Shown here in pieces: positions 54,601-63,717 of a stretch of 64,000 nucleotides of DNA; position 1 is the stretch's first letter, and each line of letters starts with the position of its first letter. Made by a program: the position numbers and the translations under genes. Source of the stretch: Mongoliitalea daihaiensis. Lineage in GTDB: Bacteria > Bacteroidota > Bacteroidia > Cytophagales > Cyclobacteriaceae. The notes under the pieces are model-generated. The model saw only the letters and a list, made by a program, of their open reading frames with translations, made no database searches and was not told where the DNA came from. The stretch covers positions 4,376,001 to 4,440,000 of the forward strand of contig NZ_CP063779.1 in assembly GCF_021596945.1 (NCBI RefSeq). The letters run 5' to 3'.

Positions 54601-55820
54601 AACCTGAGGATTTAGAAATTGAATATGAAACGGAGGACTTAAATCTGTTTAAAAAGCTTTGGGACAAAGATTACGATAAAAAATTTATAGCATTCGAAAA
54701 AGAAATACTAGATGGATTTTTAGCTGAATTAGATAACATCCCTCAAAACTGGCATATTTATAATAGGAGGGAAAAAAGCAGTTTGCTTTTAAAATTTTTT
54801 AATCAAGGAAAATTGCTTGAATTGGAGAAAAAAATAATTTCGATTAAACAAAATTACAACAATTTATTTGATGACTTCCAATTAGAAATTGATTATAGTT
54901 TAAATGATAATGTTATCAGTAATATGATATCATTTTTAGAATTTCGAACAGATGAAGTTTCAAAAAAGTATATTAATGAGTTAAATGCCTTATCTAAAAG
55001 CTTTGGGCAAGAAAATCGGTTAGAAGCAATAGAAAAAGAATTGATTGAAAAGTTTAATTTTTCAGTCTCTGAAAATGTGAGCATGAATAGCCTTGATGCT
55101 ACTAAATCAAAATTGAATCTTGATAGAAAGGTGGATAGCATTTTCAATAAATTACCCGTTTCTAATAGCAGCACTACAGTTACTAATTTTTCTGCCAATG
55201 GAAAATCTGAAGCAAACTCTCTAGTTATAAATAAAAAGAAATTAGTTTTTCAAGGGGGAAGTAATTCAACAAAATGTGATAATTTTTTAGAAGAAACTGG
55301 CGCAAACGGTGAAGAGCAGGTACTAGGTTATTATATTAATTTATTTATGACTTTATCACATGATGAAAGAAAAAGTGCTATCGAAAAGATTTACCAAGTT
55401 ATAAAAGAAAAACTTGGAAATGACTCCCATAATAAATTTAGGGAAAAGTGTTTAATTCATGTAAAAAATGATGTTGAATTGAAAAAGGCCTTGATACCAT
55501 ATTTCTATATTGCTATGCATCATAAATTTGCCTATTTAGATATCATCGCTTACGAGAATAATTCGCCAATTATTATAGAAGTTAAAACTACAAGTAATAA
55601 TCACAATGATTCGTTTTACATATCAATTGCCGAAGTAAATGAAGCATTAAAAGAATCGCACTATCAAATAGTAAGAGTAACACCATCAGAAATAATTTTT
55701 ATGGGAAATCCAATAAAGGATTTAGGTAATAAACTCACCTCAATCAATGGTGATAATTATAAATTAATTCCTAGAAATTACAAATTTGAATTTTCAAAAA
55801 AGAATGCCAATGCCAAGTAA
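51630..55820 (+). CDS. Giant GHKL (HSP90/sacsin-like) ATPase with C-terminal DUF3883 nuclease-like domain
   Basis: 1396 residues. N-terminal Bergerat ATP site: N box ELLQNAFDKA (N54), IANDGTKF (D77) and the G2 loop SIGNKGVGFKSAFSI (117-130). A ~1100-residue middle region has no motif I recognise. The C-terminus (~1235-1396) is DUF3883-like, with YLDIIAYENNSPIIIEVKTT giving D1304, E1317 and K1319 of a PD-(D/E)XK site and FYISIAEVNEAL after it. This ATPase-plus-nuclease layout is typical of large defence proteins. It is embedded between hsdS (2-base gap) and hsdR (overlap ~17 bases). It is visibly more AT-rich than its neighbours, suggesting separate origin. Confidence 0.85.
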   Translation: MEKSLTEISANSIFEKHYECYKKVWIETIKQQAGQVEQVSSDYQGRVIYELLQNAFDKAEKRILVKVNGNVLYIANDGTKFTYTTDYDYEKNSTERGDFQSLCSISTSTKNAANSIGNKGVGFKSAFSIAEHGFVNIHTQGNIIKKGVTNIEENISFRIYDSFKTINSIPKEFDLEIQENLSEKISIVQKEFKGRGVPGFYFPLQIKNEDETIKALFNDGFVTVIEIPFDIEIEQIVQSLYDEIEKIHFQFIRLKYDKDFKITFDYNGKIHKQKIEKNIVGLYSIELQNEELKQLARKINIEIEKPVIAFYINYETDGVLFNYLPSKVSSPFKNIDFHADFQTKVDRTNINFDKNSDVGKYNRALLQACVEFFFATLNNHLDSSERVELNLKWVDKNLIDEMNLKFEWRLLEIKNHSEIFHEVRSLLKIWDWEYNLASDLITRLTRKYFQAEKSNEEYAVYYDTISDFLERFTSKTNQYYIWVERFKNILAPKLLSLDCNLLPEISLTRSKEIFYKKRGENSLHLPSFIGVSITDFEIKDKYLRKKLGVKDFEDYNEILKYFKQVSYTGTFEKDSLTEKEQIELLKSIVQIMKNKKEVFTTCSHRYTRTFTSEERKIHSVVNQAYFNVSTVFLKTSIGKYKPAQLCRKSELDTAFLDKLDLTESLDSFLRFIGVSLDNNFIFCDLRIYNNLNNGIDYIPALFKRNETVDKLYGDDLLKNVRVISAKNKKVHPALINDNNYSFLQNISGRNIKSDLDNLRVKDYDNFPKEYLYILFEKLYSIRYGIERLYSSLFSPLHKHLNKYLISTKGTLEWKSKDDDFFIAQNKQDYEILKKYEVPLLNFYNGNEIPEELLNRKIILTENDIIANPVRDITTETLSLVESRICYMLSTVSNSNLSDLNYKDNSSGISVIQQLLFGCQVFECTSLSREIISNKSELKFENRADALFDKESKKIYFIQGCSKKTKAEFFAKYLFNNTSISSALELILFFKEPEDLEIEYETEDLNLFKKLWDKDYDKKFIAFEKEILDGFLAELDNIPQNWHIYNRREKSSLLLKFFNQGKLLELEKKIISIKQNYNNLFDDFQLEIDYSLNDNVISNMISFLEFRTDEVSKKYINELNALSKSFGQENRLEAIEKELIEKFNFSVSENVSMNSLDATKSKLNLDRKVDSIFNKLPVSNSSTTVTNFSANGKSEANSLVINKKKLVFQGGSNSTKCDNFLEETGANGEEQVLGYYINLFMTLSHDERKSAIEKIYQVIKEKLGNDSHNKFREKCLIHVKNDVELKKALIPYFYIAMHHKFAYLDIIAYENNSPIIIEVKTTSNNHNDSFYISIAEVNEALKESHYQIVRVTPSEIIFMGNPIKDLGNKLTSINGDNYKLIPRNYKFEFSKKNANAK

Positions 55821-58800
55821 AACCAACGAAGCAGCCCTTGAAGCGGCCATAGAAAAAGTTTTAACTGGTGCCTTTTCCGAGGACATAGGGAATGACTTGA
55901 TGGTGGCTTCAGAACCCGCTGCAATCTATCGTAGTGGAAATGGCTTTTATATGGGTCATGCGAATGATTTCAATGCTAAATATGCGTTGGATGAAAATCG
56001 TTTTTGGCATTTTTTAGAAAACACTCAAAAAGAAGAACTCAACAAACTCAAACGCGCTGCAGATTGGAAGCTTAAAATTCTGGAGAGATTTGATCGAATG
56101 GTGAAAAAATACGGCATCCTGCGTTTGCTTCGAAAAGGGTTGGAGGTAGAAGATGCTCATTTCACCTTACTGTATCAATTGCCCATGGCCAGCAGTAGCC
56201 AAACGGTAAAAGATAACTTTGAGAAAAACGAGTTCAGCGTTACCCGTCAGGTGCGCTACAATCTCGATAACCTTCGAGAAGAAATAGACATGGTAGTGTT
56301 TGTCAATGGGATTGCCATCGCTACGCTCGAACTCAAAAGCCAATGGACAGGACAAAACGCCAAAGTACATGGAATTAAGCAATACAAGTACGATAGAGAC
56401 ATTCGTCAGCCTTTGCTCAATTTTGGTCGTTGCATAGTTCATTTTGCAGTTGACACAGATGAAGTGTATATGTGTACCAAATTGGCTGGTGCCAATTCAT
56501 TCTTTTTGCCATTCAACAAAGGCCACAACGACCTGTCTGCCGGACAGGCAGGCGGAAAAGGCAATCCCCCAAATCCATTTGGACATAAGTCGGCTTACTT
56601 ATGGGAAGAAGTATTTACGAAAGAAAGTTTAGCCAATATCATCCAACACTTTGTCCGCTTTGATGGCAAAGCCACAGATGCTTTGAATAAACGAACACTA
56701 TTTTTTCCACGGTATCATCAAATGGATGTGGTACGGAAAATACTCAACCATGCTTCGAGAAATGGGGTTGGACAGACCTATTTGATCCAGCATTCGGCAG
56801 GGTCGGGAAAATCCAACTCCATTACCTGGGCAGCTTATCAGTTGATAGAAACTTATCCCGAAAGAGAGGGCCTACCAGGTTCCAAGGGAATTCAGAATCC
56901 TTTATTCGACTCGGTAATTGTAGTGACAGATAGAAGACTACTGGACAAGCAGCTTCGTGAGAATATCAAGGAATTTTCAGAGGTCAAAAATATTATTGCT
57001 CCGGCTTATTCCTCCAATGATTTGAAAAACAGCCTGGAACAAGGCAAAAAGATCATCATTACTACTATCCAAAAATTTCCTTTCATTGTAGATGGCATTG
57101 CTGATTTGAGCGACAAGCGATTTGCTGTAATCATAGATGAGGCTCACAGTTCTCAAAGTGGCACAGCAGCAGGCAACATGAATCAGGCCATGGGTATGGG
57201 AGCAAATGAGGAGGAGGAAGAAGACCCCCAGGACAAAATCCTGAAAGCCATGCAAGCCCGGAAAATGAAAGGCAATGCATCTTACTTGGCGTTTACGGCT
57301 ACTCCAAAAAATGCAACCCTGGAGCGTTTCGGTAGCAAACAGGAAGATGGTACTTTCAAGCCTTTTCACTTGTATTCCATGAAACAAGCCATTGAGGAAG
57401 GATTTATTCTGGATGTATTGGCAAACTATACTACCTACAAAAGCTATTACGAAATAGAAAAATCCATTGAGGATAATCCACTTTTCGATACCAAAAAAGC
57501 CCAGAAGAAGTTACGTGCTTATGTAGAGCGGGATAAACGAACCATCGCCACCAAAGCAGAAATCATGATGGATCACTTTATCAGTAAAGTGTACAATACC
57601 AAAAAACTCAAAGGCAAGGCAAAAGGAATGGTGGTTACCCAGGATATCATTTCAGCAGTCCGTTACTTCTTAGCCATGCGGAACATCCTGAATGATAAAG
57701 GCAATCCATTTAAAATCGTAATCGCATTCTCCGGTAAGAAAACAGTTGATGGTGTGGAATACACTGAAGCAGAATTAAATGGTTTTGCAGAAAAGGACAC
57801 CCGGGATAATTTCGATTCTGATGATTATCGCTTGTTGGTAGTCGCCAATAAATACCTCACAGGTTTTGATCAGCCCAAGCTTTGTACCATGTATGTGGAT
57901 AAGAAATTACAAGGTGTATTGGCTGTACAAGCATTGAGCAGATTGAACCGGGCAGCAGACAAATTGGGCAAGAAAACAGAAGACTTGTTCATCCTGGATT
58001 TCTTCAATCAAGTGGATGACATCAAAAACTCTTTTGATCCATTTTATACTTCTACATCCTTGAGCCGGGCTACAGATATCAATGTGCTCCACGAATTGAA
58101 AGGTACTTTAGATGATGTGGGCGTTTATGAATGGTCAGAAATAGAATCCTTTGTAGAAAAGTATTTTGAGGGGGTCGATGCCCAGCAACTCAGTCCTATA
58201 ATAGATGTAGCTGCCGACCGTTTTAATCAGGAGTTGGAATTAGAGGAAGAAGAGAAGGTTGATTTTAAAATCAAAGCCAAGCAGTTTGTCAAAATCTATG
58301 GTCAAATGGCCTCTATTATGCCTTATGAGGTCTTGGAATGGGAAAAGCTGTTCTGGTTTTTGAAATTCCTTATTCCAAAACTGATTGTGAAAACCAGAGA
58401 AGATGCATTGATTGATGAGCTGTTGGAATCTGTTGATTTGTCTACGTATGGTTTAGAGCGTACCAAACTGAATCACGCTATTGGATTGGACGATTCGGCA
58501 ACAGAATTAGATCCGCAAAACCCTAACCCAAGAGGTGCTCATGGTGGCGATGAAGAAAAAGATCAATTGGACGAAATCATCAAAACCTTCAATGAAAGAT
58601 GGTTCCATGGTTGGGATGCTACACCGGAAGACCAGCGGGTAAAATTTTTGACATTAAACAAACATATTCAAGCACATCCAGACTTCAAACTCAAGGTAGC
58701 AGAAAACACTGACAGTCAAAACCGGGACCTAGCGCTCAAGAAAATCATTGACGAGGTCATGGGACAACAACGAAAGCGCGAATTGGAATTGTATAAGTTG

Positions 58801-58872
58801 TATGCCAAGGACGAATCATTTTATCAGGCTTTCTTTGATACGATGAAGCGGATGGTGGAATTGAGGAAGTAA
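55804..58872 (+). CDS. hsdR: Type I restriction enzyme subunit R
   Basis: 1022 residues from the ATG at 55804 (a second ATG at 55810 is equally possible). N-terminal nuclease with D162 and LELKS (E176-K178), then two RecA-like motor domains: Walker A SAGSGKSNS (~332), DEAH box IIDEAHSSQSG (~444), FTATPKN, and motif VI-like region VQALSRLNRA. A C-terminal helical region contacts the methyltransferase core. It translocates and cleaves unmethylated DNA, only as part of a complex with HsdM and HsdS. With hsdM interrupted it is probably idle. The start overlaps the GHKL gene, so its translation is coupled to it. Confidence 0.95.
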   Translation: MPMPSKTNEAALEAAIEKVLTGAFSEDIGNDLMVASEPAAIYRSGNGFYMGHANDFNAKYALDENRFWHFLENTQKEELNKLKRAADWKLKILERFDRMVKKYGILRLLRKGLEVEDAHFTLLYQLPMASSSQTVKDNFEKNEFSVTRQVRYNLDNLREEIDMVVFVNGIAIATLELKSQWTGQNAKVHGIKQYKYDRDIRQPLLNFGRCIVHFAVDTDEVYMCTKLAGANSFFLPFNKGHNDLSAGQAGGKGNPPNPFGHKSAYLWEEVFTKESLANIIQHFVRFDGKATDALNKRTLFFPRYHQMDVVRKILNHASRNGVGQTYLIQHSAGSGKSNSITWAAYQLIETYPEREGLPGSKGIQNPLFDSVIVVTDRRLLDKQLRENIKEFSEVKNIIAPAYSSNDLKNSLEQGKKIIITTIQKFPFIVDGIADLSDKRFAVIIDEAHSSQSGTAAGNMNQAMGMGANEEEEEDPQDKILKAMQARKMKGNASYLAFTATPKNATLERFGSKQEDGTFKPFHLYSMKQAIEEGFILDVLANYTTYKSYYEIEKSIEDNPLFDTKKAQKKLRAYVERDKRTIATKAEIMMDHFISKVYNTKKLKGKAKGMVVTQDIISAVRYFLAMRNILNDKGNPFKIVIAFSGKKTVDGVEYTEAELNGFAEKDTRDNFDSDDYRLLVVANKYLTGFDQPKLCTMYVDKKLQGVLAVQALSRLNRAADKLGKKTEDLFILDFFNQVDDIKNSFDPFYTSTSLSRATDINVLHELKGTLDDVGVYEWSEIESFVEKYFEGVDAQQLSPIIDVAADRFNQELELEEEEKVDFKIKAKQFVKIYGQMASIMPYEVLEWEKLFWFLKFLIPKLIVKTREDALIDELLESVDLSTYGLERTKLNHAIGLDDSATELDPQNPNPRGAHGGDEEKDQLDEIIKTFNERWFHGWDATPEDQRVKFLTLNKHIQAHPDFKLKVAENTDSQNRDLALKKIIDEVMGQQRKRELELYKLYAKDESFYQAFFDTMKRMVELRK

Positions 58873-58974
58873 AAACAGCCCAGCTCTGGAAAAAGAACCC
58901 AAGTTAACAAAGAGAATATGAGTTCGTATACTCGGAATTGATGATTAAGTCCCTATAAACCTTATACTGATTTT

Positions 58975-60700
58975 GACAAATTCTAATCCCGCTATATTTC
59001 GACTCCTACCGGAGTCGGGAAGGGTGAATGGGACATCATTTTTCACCCCGAGTTGCCACTCGGGGCTAATACCCTATGGGATTGAACTCCTTGCGGAGTT
59101 GGTCTCCTACTCAGATTTCCAACACCCTGCTTCTCGAAATTTGCAATTTCGGGAAACAGATAAATGGAGATTTGCAATCTCCTTGGGTGAGCCGTCTTAT
59201 CAAGCCAAATAAATGCTAGTTTAAAATCAATTACCCTAAAGGATTACAAATCCTTAGTATCTCCAAAAAATCTAATCCAAGACTCCGATAGGAGTCAACT
59301 ACCGCAAGGTTGCTAACCCCGAGTTGCCACTCGGGGTAAAAAAAGAACAAATTGATATCGGTCCTCTCAACTCCGGTAGGAGTTGAATTTTGGGACGACG
59401 ATTTTTTGAACACAGATTTTAAAAAGGATGAACACTGATTGCCACAGATGGGGTGGCTGACGCCACGGGGGATGGAGGGATTGCTTGTTTAGATAGATTT
59501 CTCCTATAAACTAGGTCTAATTTCGCTGGAATTTTAACCAATCATATTTTGCTTTACTTCATCTGGTCTAATTTCTCGTCTCCTGCTTGCTGCAGGTATG
59601 TCTCACTTCAAGTTATGACAGATGGGCGGCAGGCAACTATTTTTGGGGAAGATTAGACTTCATGGCTAGCATAAGCATCTCTTCCAATTCGACTCCTACC
59701 GGAGTCGGGAAGGGTGAATGGGACATCATATTTTCACCCCGAGTTGCCACTCGGGGCTAATACCCTGTGGGATTAAACTCCTTGCGGAGTTGGTCTGCTC
59801 CTCAGATTTCCAACACCCTGCTTCTCGAAATTTGCAATTTCGGGAGACAGATAAACGGAGATTTGTAATCTCCTTGGGTGAGCCGTCTTATCAAGCCACA
59901 TAAATGCTAGTTTTAAATCAATTACCCTAGAGGATTTCAAATCCTTAGCATCTCCAAAAAATCTAATCCAAGACTCCGATAGGAGTCAACTACCGCAAGG
60001 TTGCTAGCCCCGAGTTGCCACTCGGGGTAAAAAAAGAACAAATTGATATCGGTTCTCTCAACTCCGGTAGGAGTTGAATTTTGGGAAGACGATTTTTTGA
60101 ACACAGATTTTTAAATGGATGAACACTGATTGCCACAGATGGGGTGGCTGACGCCACGGGGATGGTGGGATTGCTTGTTTAGATAGATTTCTCCTATAAA
60201 CTAGGTCTAATTTCACTGGAATTTTAAAAAATTAGCTTTTGCTTTGCTTCATCAGGTCTAATTTCTCGTCTCCTGCTTGCAGCAGGTATGTCTCGCTTCA
60301 AATTATGACAGATGAGCGACTGGAGTCTATGTTTGCGGAAGATTAGACTTCTTGGCTAGCATCAGCACCTCTTACAATTCGACTCCTACCGGAGTCGGGA
60401 AGGGTGAATGGGACATCATTTTTCACCCCGAGTTGCCACTCGGGGCTAATACCCTGCGGGATTAAACTCCTTGCGGAGTTAGGCCTGCATATCCGCTTCT
60501 CGAAATTTGCAATTTCGGGAGACAGATAAACGGAGATTTGTAATCTCCTTGGGTGAGCCGTCTTTTCAAACGAAATAAATGCTAGTTTTAAATAAATTAC
60601 CCTAGAGGATTACAAATCCTCATTCATCTTAAGACCGAGATTACAAATCTCGGACAGCTCCTATTGGTCCAAGTTGCTTAAAGTCCCATCCCCCGAAAAT
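58975..60700 (+). repeat. Family B hairpin array, about 2.4 copies of an exactly 690-bp unit
   Basis: The hairpin CGACTCC-TACC-GGAGTCG marks copies at 59000, 59690 and 60380, exactly 690 bases apart. Each has the same ordered set of hairpins as the 38.3-39.4 kb block, ending in a GTGGC-TGAC-GCCAC hairpin. The third copy is cut short and continues with CGAGATT-ACA-AATCTCG and the segment TTGGCGACAGCCAA, shared with 62.8 kb. Copies differ by isolated substitutions only. Confidence 0.93.
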
Positions 60701-60764
60701 CATGCAAATACAAATAAATCCCAATTGGCGACAGCCAAAGAAACTGTGAAAACCCTCCTAAATT

Positions 60765-61600
60765 CCCCCTTCTGTGAAATCTGTGTCATCTGTGGACAAA
60801 AAGAAATTTACCAATAGCTATTCCAATACCCCTCCATTTAAGATATCAGGGCTGTCGCCCCTCTGCTTGGAACTAACGTAAATCAATTCTACGAAGAAAA
60901 CAGGGCTAACGCCCCATTTAATTTGACCATTATTTCAATTTTATTTCCACATTATTTCAACCTTACTTCATTCCACAACTCCCATAAAAATATCTTCCAA
61001 TATCACGAAGGAAATATCAATCAATATCTATTTCCACCTTATTGCATTTAACTACTCAAAAAAATCTACAATAAAACCAACAAATTAATCCCTCCCAACC
61101 CCAGAGCCTGCGACAAAATCTAATTAATCTATCCATCCATTAATGCCAGCCACCTAAAAAACCCTCCTAAATTCCCCCTTCTGTGAAATCTGTGTCATCT
61201 GTGTCATCTGTGGACAAAAAAAAATTTACCAATAGCTATTCCAATACCCCTCCATTTAAGATCTCAGGGCTGACGCCCCTCTCCTGGGACTAACTTAAAT
61301 CAATTCTACGAAGAAAACAGGGCTAACGCCCCTTTTGAGTCCAAAACAATTATTTCAATTTTATTTCCACATTATTTCAACCTTATTTCATCTACCTACT
61401 ACCAAAAAAATATCAACCAATATCGCGCAGCTAATATCTACCAATATCTGTATCTACATTATTACGCATCAGCATATTTCCACATTATTTCATCTACCTA
61501 CTCCCATTAAAATATCAACCAATATCGCGCAGCTAATATCAAACAATATCCTTTTAATTCATTTCCTCGTAAATATTTTTATTATGTTATAGGTATCGCC
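60765..61600 (+). repeat. Two family A copies and TTATTTC tract
   Basis: TGTGAAATCTGT at 60773 and 61182 (409 bases apart, longer than at 32 kb because of an extra TTATTTCA/ATATC insert at 60.93-61.07 kb). Both have GGGCTG(A/T)CGCCC and GGGCTAACGCCCC hairpins. A short duplication (TGTGTCATC repeated) occurs at 61190-61205. No gene lies here. Confidence 0.85.
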
Positions 61601-61669
61601 TACCCAACTCCTGCAGGCGGTTTTTGTATCCGTTAGTATTTTCAACAACCAACTATTTCCACTACTGCA

Positions 61670-62200
61670 ATGAAAATCGTATTCTTAAGTATCCTCGCTT
61701 TTGCATGCTGCTTCACGCTTAGAGCACAGACCTTTCATACCTTCCCAACCCAAAATGGCATCAGTTCTCCGTTCCCCACTCAGTCCGTAACACCTGCTCC
61801 GAATAGAGCCAATACCTTCCATGTGTACGAGCACACCAATGGAATCCGTAACATTGCACCTTCCCAAGTAATTCAAGTGCAACCAAACGGCACCAAGCAA
61901 GTATTCAACACCCGAAATGGAATCCAGGAAATCACACCCGTGCAGGTAATCAAACCCATGCCCAATGGGGGTTCACAGGTATTCCAAACCCAATCCGGCA
62001 TCCCCAACATCGTCCCCAGTCAAACCATACAACCCAACAGCCGTGGCGGGATCGATGTGTTCCAAAATACCAACGGCATACAAGCCATTACCCCCATTAA
62101 AAGCATCCAACCCGTGAATTCTAATAGCTATGGCGTCTTCCAAAATAATAATGGAATTCAATCCGTATTCCCTAATTCGGTAATTCAAAGGAAAGACTAA
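61670..62200 (+). CDS. Small exported protein made of six ~26-residue repeats
   Basis: 176 residues. Signal peptide (IVFLSILAFACCFTLRAQ, cut after RAQ), then six imperfect repeats with consensus VFqtxNGIqxIxPsqvIqpxpNG: TFHTFPTQNGISS, FHVYEHTNGIRNIAPSQ, QVFNTRNGIQEITPVQ, QVFQTQSGIPNIVPSQ, DVFQNTNGIQAITPIK and YGVFQNNNGIQSVFPNS. No cysteine is present after the signal. It resembles no named family known to me; a beta-solenoid or fibre-like secreted protein is possible. It stands alone between repeat arrays. Codon bias looks gene-like and repeats are degenerate at DNA level but conserved at protein level. Confidence 0.75.
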   Translation: MKIVFLSILAFACCFTLRAQTFHTFPTQNGISSPFPTQSVTPAPNRANTFHVYEHTNGIRNIAPSQVIQVQPNGTKQVFNTRNGIQEITPVQVIKPMPNGGSQVFQTQSGIPNIVPSQTIQPNSRGGIDVFQNTNGIQAITPIKSIQPVNSNSYGVFQNNNGIQSVFPNSVIQRKD

Positions 62201-62515
62201 GCGTATTAAATGTAGACTTAGGAATGAGGGGCTCTCGCAGCATACAGAAAAACAACAAGAGAAATGTCAAGTATTTTCAAGATGAGAGAAGCGTCAAGTG
62301 TGTCTATTTTGATGGCTGTTTAGCGAGGAGGCAGATAGTAGGGTAGGAATAAAAAGTCGGCATTCCGTGGATATGGAGAACGCAATTGGATGTCCAATGA
62401 TGAAGGCCGAATGAAAAATAATGAAATTTTTGCTTTTCCTGTGAACTGACAATGCTAATATTGAACGTAAAAGGTTGATTTTGGAATTTCTCTTTAGCTA
62501 GCTGATAATCATGCC
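62201..62515. other. Non-coding stretch downstream of the repeat protein
   Basis: About 315 bases without a credible gene, hairpin terminator or recognised repeat. Confidence 0.4.
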
Positions 62516-62890
62516 AATTCGACTCCTACCGGAGTCGGGAATTCTGAATGGTGTGCTTTTTTTCTACCCCGAGTTGCCACTCGGGGCTATTACCCTGCGG
62601 GATTGAACTCCTTGCGGAGTTAGGCCTGCATATCCGCTTCTCGAAATTTGCAATTTCGGGAATCAGATAAATGGAGATTTGCAATCTCCTTGGGTGAGCC
62701 GTCTTATCAAGCCACATAAATGCTAGTTTCAAATCAATTACCCTAGAGGATTACAAATCCTCATTCATCTTAAGACCGAGATTACAAATCTCGGACAGCT
62801 CCTATTGGTCCAAGTTGCTTAAAGTCCCATCCCCCGAAAATCATGCAAATACAAGTAAATCCCAATTGGCGACAGCCAAAGAAACTGTGA
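62516..62890 (+). repeat. Family B hairpin array, partial copy
   Basis: Begins with CGACTCC-TACC-GGAGTCG at 62520 and carries CCCCGAGT-TGCC-ACTCGGGG, AACTCC-TTGC-GGAGTT, CGAAATT-TGC-AATTTCG, GGAGATT-TGC-AATCTCC, AGGATT-ACA-AATCCT and CGAGATT-ACA-AATCTCG, then TTGGCGACAGCCAA. From 62606 onward it closely matches 60480-60760. Confidence 0.88.
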
Positions 62891-62899
62891 AAATCCTCC

Positions 62900-63660
62900 T
62901 AAATTCCCTCTTCTGTGAAATCTGTGTCATCTGTGGACAAAAAGAAATTTACCAATAGCTATTCCAGTACCCCTCCGTTTAAGATATCAGGGCTGACGCC
63001 CCTCACCTGAGAAATGCATAAATCAGTTCTACGAAGAGATCAGGGCTAACGCCCCTTTTTAGTTTGAACCATTATTTCAATTTTATTTTCACATTATTTC
63101 ATCTACCCACTTCCATAAAAATGTCAACCAATATCGCGCAGCTAATATTCACCAATTATTTCAACCTTATTTCATCTACCTACTCCCAAAAAATTTATCC
63201 TTCAATCCTGACACATCAATCCTTAGCAATCAAGGAGCCTGCGACAAAATCTAATTAATCTATCCATCCAGTAATGCCAGCCACCTAAAAAACCCTTCTA
63301 AATCCCCCCTTCTGTGAAATCTGTGTCATCTGTGGACAAAAAGAAATTTACCAATAGCTATTCCAGTACCCCTCCGTTTAAGATATCAGGGCTGACGCCC
63401 CTCTGTCTCAAACTACATTAATCAGTTCTACGAAGATAACAGGGCTAACGCCCCTTTTTAGTTTGACCATTATTTCAATTTTATTTCAACCTTATTTCAT
63501 CTACCTACTCCCAAAAAAATATCAACCAATATCGCGCAGCTAATATCCACCAATATCTATTTCAACTTTATTTCCAACTCCCCCCACAATATCTTAATAT
63601 CTAATATCAACCAATATCTATATTTACATTATTTCAATTTTATTTCACCCCACTACCCCC
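62900..63660 (+). repeat. Two family A copies and TTATTTC tract
   Basis: TGTGAAATCTGT at 62914 and 63313 (399 bases apart), each with the paired GGGC hairpins, then TTATTTCA/CAATATCGC words to 63655. It ends ~60 bases before the next start codon, as at the helicase gene. Confidence 0.85.
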
Positions 63661-63669
63661 TACTTATCC

Positions 63670-63700
63670 TTTGGCACACAAACAAATCCTTGTATCTTTA
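63670..63700 (+). promoter_or_regulatory. Bacteroidota-type promoter of the last gene
   Basis: TTTG (63670-63673) and TATCTTTA (63693-63700) are separated by 19 bases, matching the phylum's TTTG-N19-21-TAnnTTTG layout with one mismatch in the -7 box. The ATG follows 17 bases later. Confidence 0.65.
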
Positions 63701-63717
63701 GAACGGAATTTATAATT

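Noticed and set aside
51630-55820. A DISARM, Druantia or Zorya component
   Set aside because: No SNF2 helicase, methylase or motor genes characteristic of those systems flank it; only the hsd genes do.
59000-60670. Integron attC cassette array
   Set aside because: No integrase gene, no cassettes with genes between the hairpins, and the units are near-identical tandem copies.
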